Below, piece after piece: positions 50,661-58,995 of a stretch of 64,000 bases of DNA. The position numbers and the translations under genes are program-made. A model generated the notes under the pieces. The model searched no databases. It saw nothing but the letters and a program-made list of their open reading frames with translations, and was not told where the DNA came from. Numbering within the stretch: the first letter of the stretch is position 1; the number at the start of each line of letters is the position of its first letter. Source of the stretch: an uncultured Veillonellaceae bacterium (GTDB lineage: Bacteria; Bacillota; Negativicutes; Veillonellales; Dialisteraceae); the NCBI GenBank assembly GCA_958348245.1, contig CATVYJ010000004.1:124001-188000 (forward strand), read 5' to 3'.

Positions 50661-51218
50661 TCAACATGTTTTATAGAGAAGATACGTCACGGCAGTCTCG
50701 CCTGCCCGTTTCTCCTTCCAGAGGGAAACGCGGTCCCCGATCCCGGTCAGATCCAGCGGCTCGCTGCTGACGTGCTCGGCAATGATGATGGAACCGTCCG
50801 CGGGCAGTCCCAGCTCCACGACGAGAGACAGGATGCGGTTCACATAGCCTTTCCGGTAGGGCGGATCGAGAAAAATATAGTCGAACGTTTCGCCCGCCAG
50901 CGACCGGAGCGCCCGCTCCGCGTCTTTTGCAAGGATGCGCACGCGGCCTTCCGCATGGCACCGGCGGGCGTTCTCCGCGATGAGCTTTCCCGTAGCCTGA
51001 TCGATCAGGACCGCTTCCGCCGCGCCGCGGCTCAGCGCTTCGAGGCCGAGCGCGCCCGTGCCGGCGAAAATGTCCAGGACTTTCGTCTCCGCGAGCCCCA
51101 CGTTGGCGAGCACGTTGAAAATGCTTTCTCTCGTGCGGCCCAGCGTGGGCCGGGTATTCATGCCCTTCGGCGCGGCGAGGACGGTGCCTCTGGCGCTGCC
51201 TGCAATAATTCGGATCAT
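50661..51218 (-). CDS. rsmD: 16S rRNA (guanine(966)-N2)-methyltransferase RsmD
   Basis: 185 residues. SAM-dependent methylation of G966. N-terminal RIIAGSARGTVLAAPKG, the cofactor motif VLDIFAGTGALGLEALSRGA, and the catalytic DPPY in FDYIFLDPPYRKG. AGGAAGAGCAAT precedes the ATG. It has its own extended -10 promoter with a very short leader and is co-transcribed with coaD and the coiled-coil gene. Confidence 0.96.
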   Translation of the reverse strand: MIRIIAGSARGTVLAAPKGMNTRPTLGRTRESIFNVLANVGLAETKVLDIFAGTGALGLEALSRGAAEAVLIDQATGKLIAENARRCHAEGRVRILAKDAERALRSLAGETFDYIFLDPPYRKGYVNRILSLVVELGLPADGSIIIAEHVSSEPLDLTGIGDRVSLWKEKRAGETAVTYLLYKTC

Positions 51219-51234
51219 ATTGCTCTTCCTGTGT

Positions 51235-51245
51235 ATTATATCATA
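51235..51245 (-). promoter_or_regulatory. Extended -10 promoter of rsmD-coaD
   Basis: Minus-strand TATGATATAAT, third perfect copy in the window; the predicted leader is only about 10 nt. Confidence 0.75.
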
Positions 51246-51300
51246 ACTGTCTCGCGGCGGTATACCGAAATTCCCCCGCCACAGGGGGGAAATCCGCCGG

Positions 51301-52326
51301 TCAGAAAGGGAGCCCTCCCGCAGGGAAGGTCTCTTCCTCCGCCTTTTTCGCGCGGCTCATGAGATGCGCTATCGATTCCTGCGGCGTGCAGGCTCCTTCG
51401 AGGACGCGGTACACTTCTTCCGTGATGGGCATGGGGATCTGTTCTTTCTCCGCGATGGCGTGGACGATGCGGGCGGTGCGGATGCCCTCCACCACCATGC
51501 GCGTGCCGCCTACGATTTCCTCCGCAGTCCGGCCTTCCGCCAGGAGCAGGCCCGCCGCGTGGTTGCGGCTGTGGGTGCTGGTGCAGGTGGCAATGAGGTC
51601 GCCCATGCCGGAAAGGCCGAAAAAGGTCTCCATCTGCGCGCCGAAATGCATGCCGAAGCGGGTCATCTCCGCCAGTCCCCGCGTCATGAGCGCGGCCCGG
51701 CTGTTGTCGCCCAGCCCGAGCCCGTCCAGAACGCCGCACGCGAGGGCCATGATATTCTTCAGCGCGCCCCCGTACTCCACGCCCACGATGTCGCTGCTGC
51801 GGTACACTCGGAAAGAGGGCCCCATATAAATGTCCTGCACGAGAGCCACCGCGTCTTCCGAAGCGGACGCGGCCACCGCCGCGGCGGGCAGGCCCCGCCC
51901 CACTTCTTCCGCGTGGTTCGGCCCGGAGAGCGCCACGATGCGGTCCGTCACGCCGGAGAGCGCTTCGCCGATCACTTCGGACAGGCGGAGCCCCCCGTGG
52001 GACGCGAGCCCTTTCGAAGCGGACACCACCACGGCGTCCTTTTCCAGATATGGAGCGAGGGACGCGGCGGTCTCTTCCGCCGCCATGGAGGGCGTACAGA
52101 GAATGACGCACGCCGCGCCGCGCGCCGCTTCCGCCAGATCGCTCGTGATCCGGACGGAGTCCGGAATGCGGCATCCCGGCAGATACGCCGCGTTTTCCCG
52201 CGTTTCCCGGAGCCGCGCGGCCGTGTCCGGATTGCGGCAGTACAGCCATACGTCGGGATTGTGCCCCGCAAGGAGCGACACCATGGCGGTGCCCCAGCCG
52301 CCGGCGCCTATCATGGACAGTTTCAT
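51301..52326 (-). CDS. gpsA: Glycerol-3-phosphate dehydrogenase [NAD(P)+]
   Basis: 341 residues. Reduces dihydroxyacetone phosphate to sn-glycerol-3-phosphate for phospholipids. Rossmann motif MIGAGGWGTAMVSLLA, VSASKGLASHG, LSGPNHAEEVGRGLP, catalytic Lys in YGGALKNIMALACG, and LSGMGDLIATCTSTHSRN. Its ATG shares one base with the plsY stop (TGATG), so it is coupled with plsY, which uses its product. Confidence 0.97.
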   Translation of the reverse strand: MKLSMIGAGGWGTAMVSLLAGHNPDVWLYCRNPDTAARLRETRENAAYLPGCRIPDSVRITSDLAEAARGAACVILCTPSMAAEETAASLAPYLEKDAVVVSASKGLASHGGLRLSEVIGEALSGVTDRIVALSGPNHAEEVGRGLPAAAVAASASEDAVALVQDIYMGPSFRVYRSSDIVGVEYGGALKNIMALACGVLDGLGLGDNSRAALMTRGLAEMTRFGMHFGAQMETFFGLSGMGDLIATCTSTHSRNHAAGLLLAEGRTAEEIVGGTRMVVEGIRTARIVHAIAEKEQIPMPITEEVYRVLEGACTPQESIAHLMSRAKKAEEETFPAGGLPF

Positions 52327-52934
52327 CAGGAGGGCCTCTTTTCGTGAGAAATTTTCTTTTCTTCGCCCCGGAGGAGCCGGCCGATATTGTCTTTATGCTT
52401 GCCGATGATCATCGCAGCGGCGAGCGCGCCGAAGACCGTGTACTCCGCCGGCTCGTTCAGGACATACAGGACGATCGGCACCGCCGGCGCGGCGCAGATG
52501 GACGCGAGAGACACGATTTTCGAAGCGAGGAAGACCGCGAGCCATACAAGGAACGCCGCGAGCGCCGCCGGCGGGCAGAGGCAGGCAAAAGCGCCCACGC
52601 CGCAGGCCACGCCGCGGCCGCTCTTGAAATGAAGGAACACGGACCAGTCGTTTCCCACGATGACGAAGAACGCGCAGAGCACCGTGGACAATTCGTTCCC
52701 GAGGCCGCCGAGAAGGACGGCGAGGACGCCCTTGGCGAAATCGCAGAGGAATACCGAAAGCCCCGCTTTCGCGCCGAGCACGCGGTACGCATTTGTCGCG
52801 CCGATATTGCCGCTCCCCACCGTCTTCAGATCCACCCCGTAGGCCAGTCTGCCGATGAGATAGCCGCAGGGTACGGACCCCAGGAGGTATGCCCCGAGGC
52901 AGTACGCCAGAAGCGGGAAAGACAGCTCTGTCAC
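52326..52934 (-). CDS. plsY: Glycerol-3-phosphate acyltransferase PlsY
   Basis: 202 residues, multi-pass membrane protein with about 5-6 helices. Transfers acyl from acyl-phosphate to sn-glycerol-3-phosphate. Conserved loops VGSGNIGATNAYRVLG, FKSGRGVACGVGAF and MIIGKHKDNIGRLLRGEE match the three PlsY motifs. It starts at a GTG (52934) that overlaps the der stop (GTGA). Works with gpsA (next gene) and plsC (further upstream) in phosphatidic acid synthesis. Confidence 0.96.
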   Translation of the reverse strand: MTELSFPLLAYCLGAYLLGSVPCGYLIGRLAYGVDLKTVGSGNIGATNAYRVLGAKAGLSVFLCDFAKGVLAVLLGGLGNELSTVLCAFFVIVGNDWSVFLHFKSGRGVACGVGAFACLCPPAALAAFLVWLAVFLASKIVSLASICAAPAVPIVLYVLNEPAEYTVFGALAAAMIIGKHKDNIGRLLRGEEKKISHEKRPS

Positions 52935-54259
52935 AGTTCGTCACCGTCTTTCTTGCTGCGCACGACGATGCGGATGGGCGTCCCCTCGAAGCCGAACGAT
53001 TCCCGGAGACGGTTTTCGATGAACCGCACGTAGGAGAAATGGATGAGGTTCGCGTCGTTTGCAAAGAGGACGAACGTCGGCGGCCGAATGCCCACTTCCG
53101 TCATGTAATAGATCTTCGCCACGCGCCCCGCATGAGCCGGCGGCGGATTCACCATCTTCGCATCGTCCAGGAGATCGTTCAGCACGCTCGTGGAGATGCG
53201 CATGCTGTGCTGGTCCGCCACGTAGAAGAGCAGATCCGCCAGCCGGTGGATGCGCTGCTTCGTGAGGGCCGAACCGAAGAGCACCGGCGCGTACTGCGCG
53301 AAAGGCAGCGCCTTGCGGATATCTTCCGTGTAGTGCACCATGGTGTTGTTGTCCTTTTCCACGGCGTCCCATTTATTGACGAGGAGGATCAGCCCCTTGC
53401 CCGCTTCGTGGACGTAGCCCGCGATCTTCTTATCCTGCTCGGTCACCATATCCCGCGCGTCCAGCACGAGCACCGCCACGTCGCAGTTGTCGATGGCGCG
53501 GATGGAGCGGATGACGCTGTATTTTTCCAGCGTGTCGGAAATCTTTCCCTTCCGGCGCATGCCCGCCGTGTCCACGAGGATAAATTCCTTCCCCTGGTAC
53601 TTCCACACCGAGTCCACCGCGTCGCGCGTGGTGCCCCATTCGTCCGCCACGAGCGAGCGCTCGTAGCCGAGGAGCGCGTTGATGAGGGTGGACTTGCCCA
53701 CGTTCGGCCGGCCGATGATGGCCGCGCGGATGGGGTCGTTCTCGGAGCGCTCCGTCAGCGGCGGGAAGCCTTCCGTCACCCGGTCGAGCAGATCCCCGAA
53801 AGACAGGTGGTTCACCGCGGAGATCCCGATGGGATCGCCCAGTCCGAGCGTATAAAATTCGTACACGTCCATTTCCTGATTGGCGCTGTCCACCTTATTC
53901 ACCGCCAGCACCACGGGCTTGCCCGTGCGGCGGAGCATGGCCGCGATGACTTCGTCGTCGTGGGTCACCCCCGAACGCGCGTCGGTCACGAAAATGATGA
54001 CGTCCGCCTCTTCGATGGCGAGCTGGGCCTGCTGGCGGATGCCGTCCACCATCTGATCCGCCTCATTGCGGAATTCGATGCCCCCCGTATCGATCAGCGT
54101 AAACTCCCGGTCCAGCCAGCGCACATCGCAGTAGATGCGGTCCCGGGTGACGCCGGGGATATCCTCCACGATGGACACGCGCCGCTGCGCCAGCCCGTTG
54201 ATGAGCGTGGACTTGCCCACGTTCGGCCGGCCCACGATGGCTACGAGTGGTTTGCTCAC
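52931..54259 (-). CDS. der: Ribosome biogenesis GTPase Der (EngA)
   Basis: 442 residues with two tandem GTPase domains and a KH-like C-terminal domain. Domain 1: GRPNVGKSTLINGLA, DTGGIEF, NKVD. Domain 2: GRPNVGKSTLINALL, DTAGMRRKGK, NKWD. Assembly of the 50S subunit. GTG start (54259) follows GAGGTGATATT. The 250-nt region upstream carries several hairpins. It heads the der-plsY-gpsA stretch. Confidence 0.97.
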   Translation of the reverse strand: MSKPLVAIVGRPNVGKSTLINGLAQRRVSIVEDIPGVTRDRIYCDVRWLDREFTLIDTGGIEFRNEADQMVDGIRQQAQLAIEEADVIIFVTDARSGVTHDDEVIAAMLRRTGKPVVLAVNKVDSANQEMDVYEFYTLGLGDPIGISAVNHLSFGDLLDRVTEGFPPLTERSENDPIRAAIIGRPNVGKSTLINALLGYERSLVADEWGTTRDAVDSVWKYQGKEFILVDTAGMRRKGKISDTLEKYSVIRSIRAIDNCDVAVLVLDARDMVTEQDKKIAGYVHEAGKGLILLVNKWDAVEKDNNTMVHYTEDIRKALPFAQYAPVLFGSALTKQRIHRLADLLFYVADQHSMRISTSVLNDLLDDAKMVNPPPAHAGRVAKIYYMTEVGIRPPTFVLFANDANLIHFSYVRFIENRLRESFGFEGTPIRIVVRSKKDGDEL

Positions 54260-54370
54260 AATATCACCTCTTGCTTATGACAGGAATCTCCGCGGTCGGA
54301 AATCCCTCTTCTTCCGTATCATAAAATACATAGCACAAAATGCCCGTTTCTACAAGCGGGCCTCTTTTCC

Positions 54371-54406
54371 CTTAAGGAGCGGCCGACCCCTCGGCCCTTC
54401 CTCAAG
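54371..54406. promoter_or_regulatory. Strong hairpin in the der upstream region
   Basis: CTTAAGGAGCGGCCGA, loop CCCC, TCGGCCCTTCCTCAAG: about 15 paired positions with one bulge. It has no T-tract in either direction, so it is not a classical terminator. Function unknown. Confidence 0.5.
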
Positions 54407-54455
54407 AAAAAAGATATGCGGCAGCCACCGCCCATACAGGCAATGGCTCCCGCAT
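54407..54455 (-). terminator. Intrinsic terminator after ispH-rpsA
   Basis: Long interrupted hairpin ATGCGG-AGCCA...TGGCT-CCGCAT followed by ATCTTTTTT on the minus strand, 55 nt past the stop. Confidence 0.75.
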
Positions 54456-54509
54456 TCTCATGCCCCGCGTCCGCGGAGCGTTTTCTTGTGTCGGTCCGGC
54501 GTGCGGAGC

Positions 54510-56405
54510 TTATTCTTCTTCCGCTGCGTCGTGAGAAGCCGCTTCCACGAGGGAGAAGCTGATTCTCTTTCTGTTTTCATCAATGCCGATGATGCGGACT
54601 TTGATTTCGTCGCCGAGCGCGCAGATGTCGCCCGGTTTGCGGTTGTGGTCGCGGGTCATTTCATTGATGTGGAGCAGACCGGTGAGGCCGTCGTCCAGTT
54701 CGACGATGACGCCGAATTCGAGGACTTTGACGACTTTCGCGTCCACCACGTCGTCGATGGCGTGTTCATGGATGGACGTTTCCCACGGATCCGGCAGGCA
54801 GTCCTTGTGCGAGAAGGAAATTCTCTGCTTTTCCTTGTCGAAGGACTTGATCTTCACGTCGATTTCCTGTTCCGGCTGAAGCACGTCTTCCACTTTGGCG
54901 ATCTTCTTCCAGGAAATATCGGAAATGTGGAGCAGGCCTTCCACGCCGTTCACATTGACGAATGCGCCGTAGGGCATGATCTTCTTCACGACGCCCTGGA
55001 GCACTTCGCCGTTCTGATAAGCGGGTTCCAGCACGTCCAGTTCGCTGTCGCGGGCTTCTTCGAGGACCGCTTTGCGGGAGAGGACGAGACGGTTCTTCGC
55101 ACGGTCCACTTCGAGGATTTTCGCCTTGAAGGTCTGGCCCACGAGGTTGGCCAGGGAGTGCACGAAGCGGAGATCGCCCTGGGACAGCGGGATGAAGCCG
55201 CGCAGGGATTTGATCTGTACGAGCAGGCCCACTTTAATGGCTTCGATGCCTTCGCATTCCACCGCTTCGCCTTTGGCGAACGCTTCTTCCACCACATCCC
55301 AGTCAGCCAGACGGTCCACTTTGATCTTGGACACGTAAATCGGGCTGTCTTCGCGGATGGCGTTGATGACCTGCACGCGCAGTTCGTCGCCCACTTTCAG
55401 GACGTCTTTCAGGGATTCCGGCACCGGATAGGCATATTCATGCACAGGCAGAACCGCTTCCGTCTTGTAGCCGAAAGAGATATACGCCTTGTTGTCAAAT
55501 ACTTCTACGACCTTGCCATTTACAACGCTGCCTTTTTTCACGTCGAGATTTGTCTCTTCCGATTCCAACAGCTTACTCATGTCTTCCATAATACAAACTA
55601 CCTCCTCTATGATCCAGTCCGGTGTGGAAGCACCGGCGGTGATGCCAACCTTGTCCTGGTGGTGAAACCATGTGGGACGGAGTTCCGCCGCCGTTTCAAT
55701 GTGATAGGTCACCGCACCCTCTTCGCGGCACACTTCTGCGAGGCGTGTCGTGTTGGCGCTGTTATGCCCGCCGATGACGATCATCACATCCACGGCGCGG
55801 GCAAGCTCGCGCGCGGCGCGCTGCCGGTCCGACGTGGCGCGGCATATCGACTTGTGGACTTCCACGCGGTCCGCCTTTTCGGAGACGATGCGGATGATGG
55901 CATCCGCGAGGCTTTCCGAGAAGGTGGTCTGGATGACGATATGCGCCTCTGCCAGATGCGGGAGCGCGGCCGCGTCGTCCGGCGTTTCCACCAGGTACGA
56001 CCGCCCGTCCGCCCATTCTGCGACGCTTTTCATTTCCGGATGGTTCTTCTCACCGATGAGCACAACCTGATGTCCTTCCGCTACGAGCTCCTTTGTAATC
56101 TGCTGGTTGCGCATGACAAAGGGGCAGGTAGCATCTACCAAGGCCAGATTTTTGCACTTGATATCATTATAGCACGAAGGCCCCACGCCGTGCGAGCGTA
56201 TAATGACAATTTTATTATGAAATTCCGATAAATCGGAGAGGGCGGGCACGCCTTTTTCCGCCAGGCGCGCCACCACCTGCGGATTGTGGATGAGCGGCCC
56301 CAGCGTGGCCGCGGGCTTTCCCGACGCGGCGGTGTCGAGAGCGAGCTTCATCGCCCGGCGCACGCCGTAGCAGAAGCCCATTTCCTTTGCGCGGTAGATT
56401 TCCAT
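54510..56405 (-). CDS. ispH: IspH fused to ribosomal protein S1 repeats
   Basis: 631 residues. Residues 1-about 275 are 4-hydroxy-3-methylbut-2-enyl diphosphate reductase (last MEP-pathway step): cluster ligands Cys12 (GFCYGV), Cys94 (DATCPFV) and Cys188 (SICRATSDRQ), catalytic NHPEM (His122, Glu124), His40 and GGHNSANT. Residues about 290-625 hold four S1 RNA-binding motifs, for example VKKIMPYGAFVNVNGVEGLLHISD. The same fusion is known in Clostridia and Negativicutes, where no separate rpsA exists. Start is ATG 56405, 8 nt after plsC; earlier in-frame Met lies within plsC. The fused protein joins isoprenoid synthesis and translation in one chain. Confidence 0.95.
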   Translation of the reverse strand: MEIYRAKEMGFCYGVRRAMKLALDTAASGKPAATLGPLIHNPQVVARLAEKGVPALSDLSEFHNKIVIIRSHGVGPSCYNDIKCKNLALVDATCPFVMRNQQITKELVAEGHQVVLIGEKNHPEMKSVAEWADGRSYLVETPDDAAALPHLAEAHIVIQTTFSESLADAIIRIVSEKADRVEVHKSICRATSDRQRAARELARAVDVMIVIGGHNSANTTRLAEVCREEGAVTYHIETAAELRPTWFHHQDKVGITAGASTPDWIIEEVVCIMEDMSKLLESEETNLDVKKGSVVNGKVVEVFDNKAYISFGYKTEAVLPVHEYAYPVPESLKDVLKVGDELRVQVINAIREDSPIYVSKIKVDRLADWDVVEEAFAKGEAVECEGIEAIKVGLLVQIKSLRGFIPLSQGDLRFVHSLANLVGQTFKAKILEVDRAKNRLVLSRKAVLEEARDSELDVLEPAYQNGEVLQGVVKKIMPYGAFVNVNGVEGLLHISDISWKKIAKVEDVLQPEQEIDVKIKSFDKEKQRISFSHKDCLPDPWETSIHEHAIDDVVDAKVVKVLEFGVIVELDDGLTGLLHINEMTRDHNRKPGDICALGDEIKVRIIGIDENRKRISFSLVEAASHDAAEEE

Positions 56406-56415
56406 GATGCCGGCC

Positions 56416-57042
56416 TCAGTCTTTCGGGGCATAGCCCGTTTTTTCGTAATAATCCGCGCGCAGCTTCAGGAGTTCCTCCCGCACGGCGCCGTTGACTTCC
56501 GCAATTTTTTCCGGCGTGGGCTTTGTCTTTTCCACGGGGATGGGCGTGCCGAAGACCACCGCCAGCGGCCCGTCTTTTTTCGGCAGATGTTCCGTGCCGA
56601 TGACCGCCACGGGCAGGATGGGCGTGCCCGTCATGAGCGCGATGGACGCCATGCCGTCGTGAAAGCGGCCGATGCTGCTGCCGTGGGTGCGCGTCCCTTC
56701 GGGGAAGATGCCGAGGGGATGGCCCTCTTTGATTTCCTTCAGCGCCTGCCGCACCGCGCCCCGGTCCACGGCGCCGCGCTTCACCGGAAAGGTGCCGAAG
56801 TAGCGGATGGCCGCGGCGAAGACCGGATTCCGGAAGAGCTCTTCCTTGGCCATGTAGTGGATGATGCGGGGGGAGCACACGCCGATGGCGGGCGGATCGA
56901 AGTTGCTCTTGTGGTTCGGCGCGACGATGACCGCCCCTTCTTTCGGGATATTGTCCACGCCCTCGCAGCGCAGGCCTTTCAGCGTGAAGAAATAGAATCC
57001 CAGCACCGCCCGGGCGAGGGCGCACATCAGGCGGTACATCAT
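56416..57042 (-). CDS. plsC: 1-acyl-sn-glycerol-3-phosphate acyltransferase
   Basis: 208 residues with an N-terminal hydrophobic helix (about 5-22). Adds the second acyl chain in phosphatidic acid synthesis. Acyltransferase block 1 is PNHKSNFDPP (HX4D), block 3 IFPEGTRTHGS, with VAVIGTEHLP near the end. The start ATG overlaps the cmk stop (ATGA), so they are coupled. Between cmk and ispH-rpsA in the standard Firmicutes order. Confidence 0.96.
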   Translation of the reverse strand: MMYRLMCALARAVLGFYFFTLKGLRCEGVDNIPKEGAVIVAPNHKSNFDPPAIGVCSPRIIHYMAKEELFRNPVFAAAIRYFGTFPVKRGAVDRGAVRQALKEIKEGHPLGIFPEGTRTHGSSIGRFHDGMASIALMTGTPILPVAVIGTEHLPKKDGPLAVVFGTPIPVEKTKPTPEKIAEVNGAVREELLKLRADYYEKTGYAPKD

Positions 57043-57713
57043 GATTCTGCGCCCGCTTTCTTCCGGCAGACCGCCATGATGGCCTCCGCCGTCTCTTCGA
57101 GGGTGAGGCTGCTGTTGTCCAGATGGACCGCGTCCGCAGCGGGCACGAGGGGCGAGGCCGCGCGGGTGCTGTCCAGGAGGTCCCGTTTCCGGATGTCTTC
57201 TTCGATGTCATCCACGGACAGGCCCGCCGCTTCGCCGCCCAGTTCCGCATAGCGGCGAAGCGCCCGGGTGCGGGGCGAAGCAGTGAGGAAGATTTTCACA
57301 TCCGCCTGCGGCAGCACGACCGTGCCGATATCCCGTCCGTCCAGCACCGTGCCGCCCGCGGCGGCGAGTTTCCGCTGGAGCGCCACCATGACGGCGCGCA
57401 CGTCCGGAATGGCGGACACGCGGGACACCGCGGCGGATACGCCGGGCGTGCGGAGCTGGTCCGTCACTTCTTCCCCGCCGAGGAAGACCCGCATATGCGC
57501 CTCTCCGGGCGCGACGGTCATGTCGAGGCTTCTCGCCATGGCGATGATGTCGCTCTCCGCAGAGAGGTCCCGGCGGAGCGCCTCATATGTCACGGCGCGG
57601 TACATGGCTCCCGTATCGAGATAGGTATAGCCCATGCGGCGGGCGAGGATCTTGGCGACGCTGCTTTTCCCCGCCCCGGCGGGGCCGTCGATGGCAATGG
57701 ATAATCGTTTCAT
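57039..57713 (-). CDS. cmk: Cytidylate kinase
   Basis: 224 residues. Phosphorylates CMP/dCMP. P-loop IDGPAGAGKSSVAKILA (10-18), YLDTGAMYRA, and the NMP/lid region with DGRDIGTVVLPQADVKIFLTAS and RKRDLLDSTRAASPL. ATG at 57713 follows AGGTGAATCTG; an ATG at 57722 is too far from the site. Co-transcribed with the FAD protein and plsC. Confidence 0.96.
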   Translation of the reverse strand: MKRLSIAIDGPAGAGKSSVAKILARRMGYTYLDTGAMYRAVTYEALRRDLSAESDIIAMARSLDMTVAPGEAHMRVFLGGEEVTDQLRTPGVSAAVSRVSAIPDVRAVMVALQRKLAAAGGTVLDGRDIGTVVLPQADVKIFLTASPRTRALRRYAELGGEAAGLSVDDIEEDIRKRDLLDSTRAASPLVPAADAVHLDNSSLTLEETAEAIMAVCRKKAGAES

Positions 57714-57723
57714 CAGATTCACC

Positions 57724-58995
57724 TCACAGAGATAGTACGGATTCGGACAGGGCGCGGACCATGTGCTCCGCGGCGGTCCACCCCGTGGAAAAAGCCGCCT
57801 GCAGATTGTAGCCGCCGGTGAACGCGTGAACGTCCATCACTTCCCCCGCAAAGTACAGCCCCGGCACGAGCTTCGACTCCATGGTGGAGGACTGGATCTC
57901 CTTCACGGAGACGCCGCCGGCGGTGACGATGGCCTCTTCGATGGGCCGCGTCCCCGTGACGGCGAGCGGCATGTGCTGGACGGCGTAGCGCAGGTTTGCC
58001 CGCTGCCGCCGGGTCAGTTCCGACACGGGAAGATCCGGCGCGATGTCCGACATGTGAAGGATCACGTCGATGAGGCGGTGCGGCAGAAGCTCCGCGAGGG
58101 CGTTCCGCATCTGCTTCAGATGGAATTTCGCCAGATCCCGGAGAATGCGCTTGTCCAGCACCTCTTCGGAAAGAGCCGGTTTCAGGTTGATTTCCCCGGT
58201 CACCGCGTGCCCCTGGGACAGCCAGAGCGACGCCTGATCGGAGAGGGAGAGCACGATGGGCCCGGATACGCCGAAATGGGTGAAAATCATTTCCCCCTGC
58301 ATAGACGCTTTCCGCCGGCCGCCTGCGGAGAGGGACAGCGTCACATTCCGGAGAGAAAGCCCCTGCAGCTCTTTGCAGTACGCGTTGGCGCACACGAGAG
58401 GAATGAGCGCCGGCCGGAGCGTCGTCACGGTATGGCCCAGCGCTTCCGCCATGCGGTAGCCGTCTCCGGTGGATCCCGTGCGGGGATACGATTTCCCGCC
58501 GGTGGCGATGAGGCACGCCCGGACCGCAAGCCGTCCCCGGGAGGTCTCCACGGCCGCCACCCGCCCGCCTTCCGTCACGATTCGGTGCACCGGGTCGGAC
58601 AGATGGAGTACGACGCCCGTCTCTTCGAGCTTCCGCAGGAAAAGGCGGCGCACGTCCTGCGCGTCTTCGCTCTTCGGGAAGACCCGCCCGCCCCGTTCGG
58701 TGACGGTCTCCATGCCCCACGAATGGAGCAGGTCCATCAGATCCGCATTGGAAAAATTCCGGTACGCGCTGTAGAGGAACTTCCCGTTGCCCGGCGTTTT
58801 CCCGATGAAATCGGCGATGGGCGCGCTGTTTGTCAGATTGCACCGCCCCTTGCCGGTGATGCCCATTTTGAGGCCGATCCGGTCCATTTTTTCAAAGAGA
58901 TGGACTTTCGCGCCGAGCTCCGCCGCATGCACCGCCGCGAGAAGTCCCGCCACGCCCGCGCCGGCTACGGCGATGACATTATTGTCCGAGGGCAT
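57724..58995 (-). CDS. FAD-dependent oxidoreductase of the YhiN/HI0933 group
   Basis: 423-residue flavoprotein, putatively an aminoacetone oxidase-type enzyme of unknown substrate. Rossmann ADP motif AVAGAGVAGLLAAVHAAELG (about 9-28), then GLKMGITGKGRCNLTN, a hallmark of this family, and a late GGVSVKEIQSSTMESKLVPGLYFAGEVMD element (in part GLYFAGEVMDVHAFTGGYN). It starts at ATG 58995, inside the last 17 nt of rluB, so it is translated from the same transcript. It lies between rluB and cmk, a common location. Confidence 0.93.
   Translation of the reverse strand: MPSDNNVIAVAGAGVAGLLAAVHAAELGAKVHLFEKMDRIGLKMGITGKGRCNLTNSAPIADFIGKTPGNGKFLYSAYRNFSNADLMDLLHSWGMETVTERGGRVFPKSEDAQDVRRLFLRKLEETGVVLHLSDPVHRIVTEGGRVAAVETSRGRLAVRACLIATGGKSYPRTGSTGDGYRMAEALGHTVTTLRPALIPLVCANAYCKELQGLSLRNVTLSLSAGGRRKASMQGEMIFTHFGVSGPIVLSLSDQASLWLSQGHAVTGEINLKPALSEEVLDKRILRDLAKFHLKQMRNALAELLPHRLIDVILHMSDIAPDLPVSELTRRQRANLRYAVQHMPLAVTGTRPIEEAIVTAGGVSVKEIQSSTMESKLVPGLYFAGEVMDVHAFTGGYNLQAAFSTGWTAAEHMVRALSESVLSL

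Noticed and set aside
51250..51295. C/G-rich hairpin after gpsA
   Set aside because: CCCCC/GGGGG arms are present, but no T-tract follows, so it is not a supported terminator.
54135..56231. 698-residue plus-strand ORF
   Set aside because: Antisense to ispH-rpsA; the S1 repeats produce a repetitive but meaningless frame.
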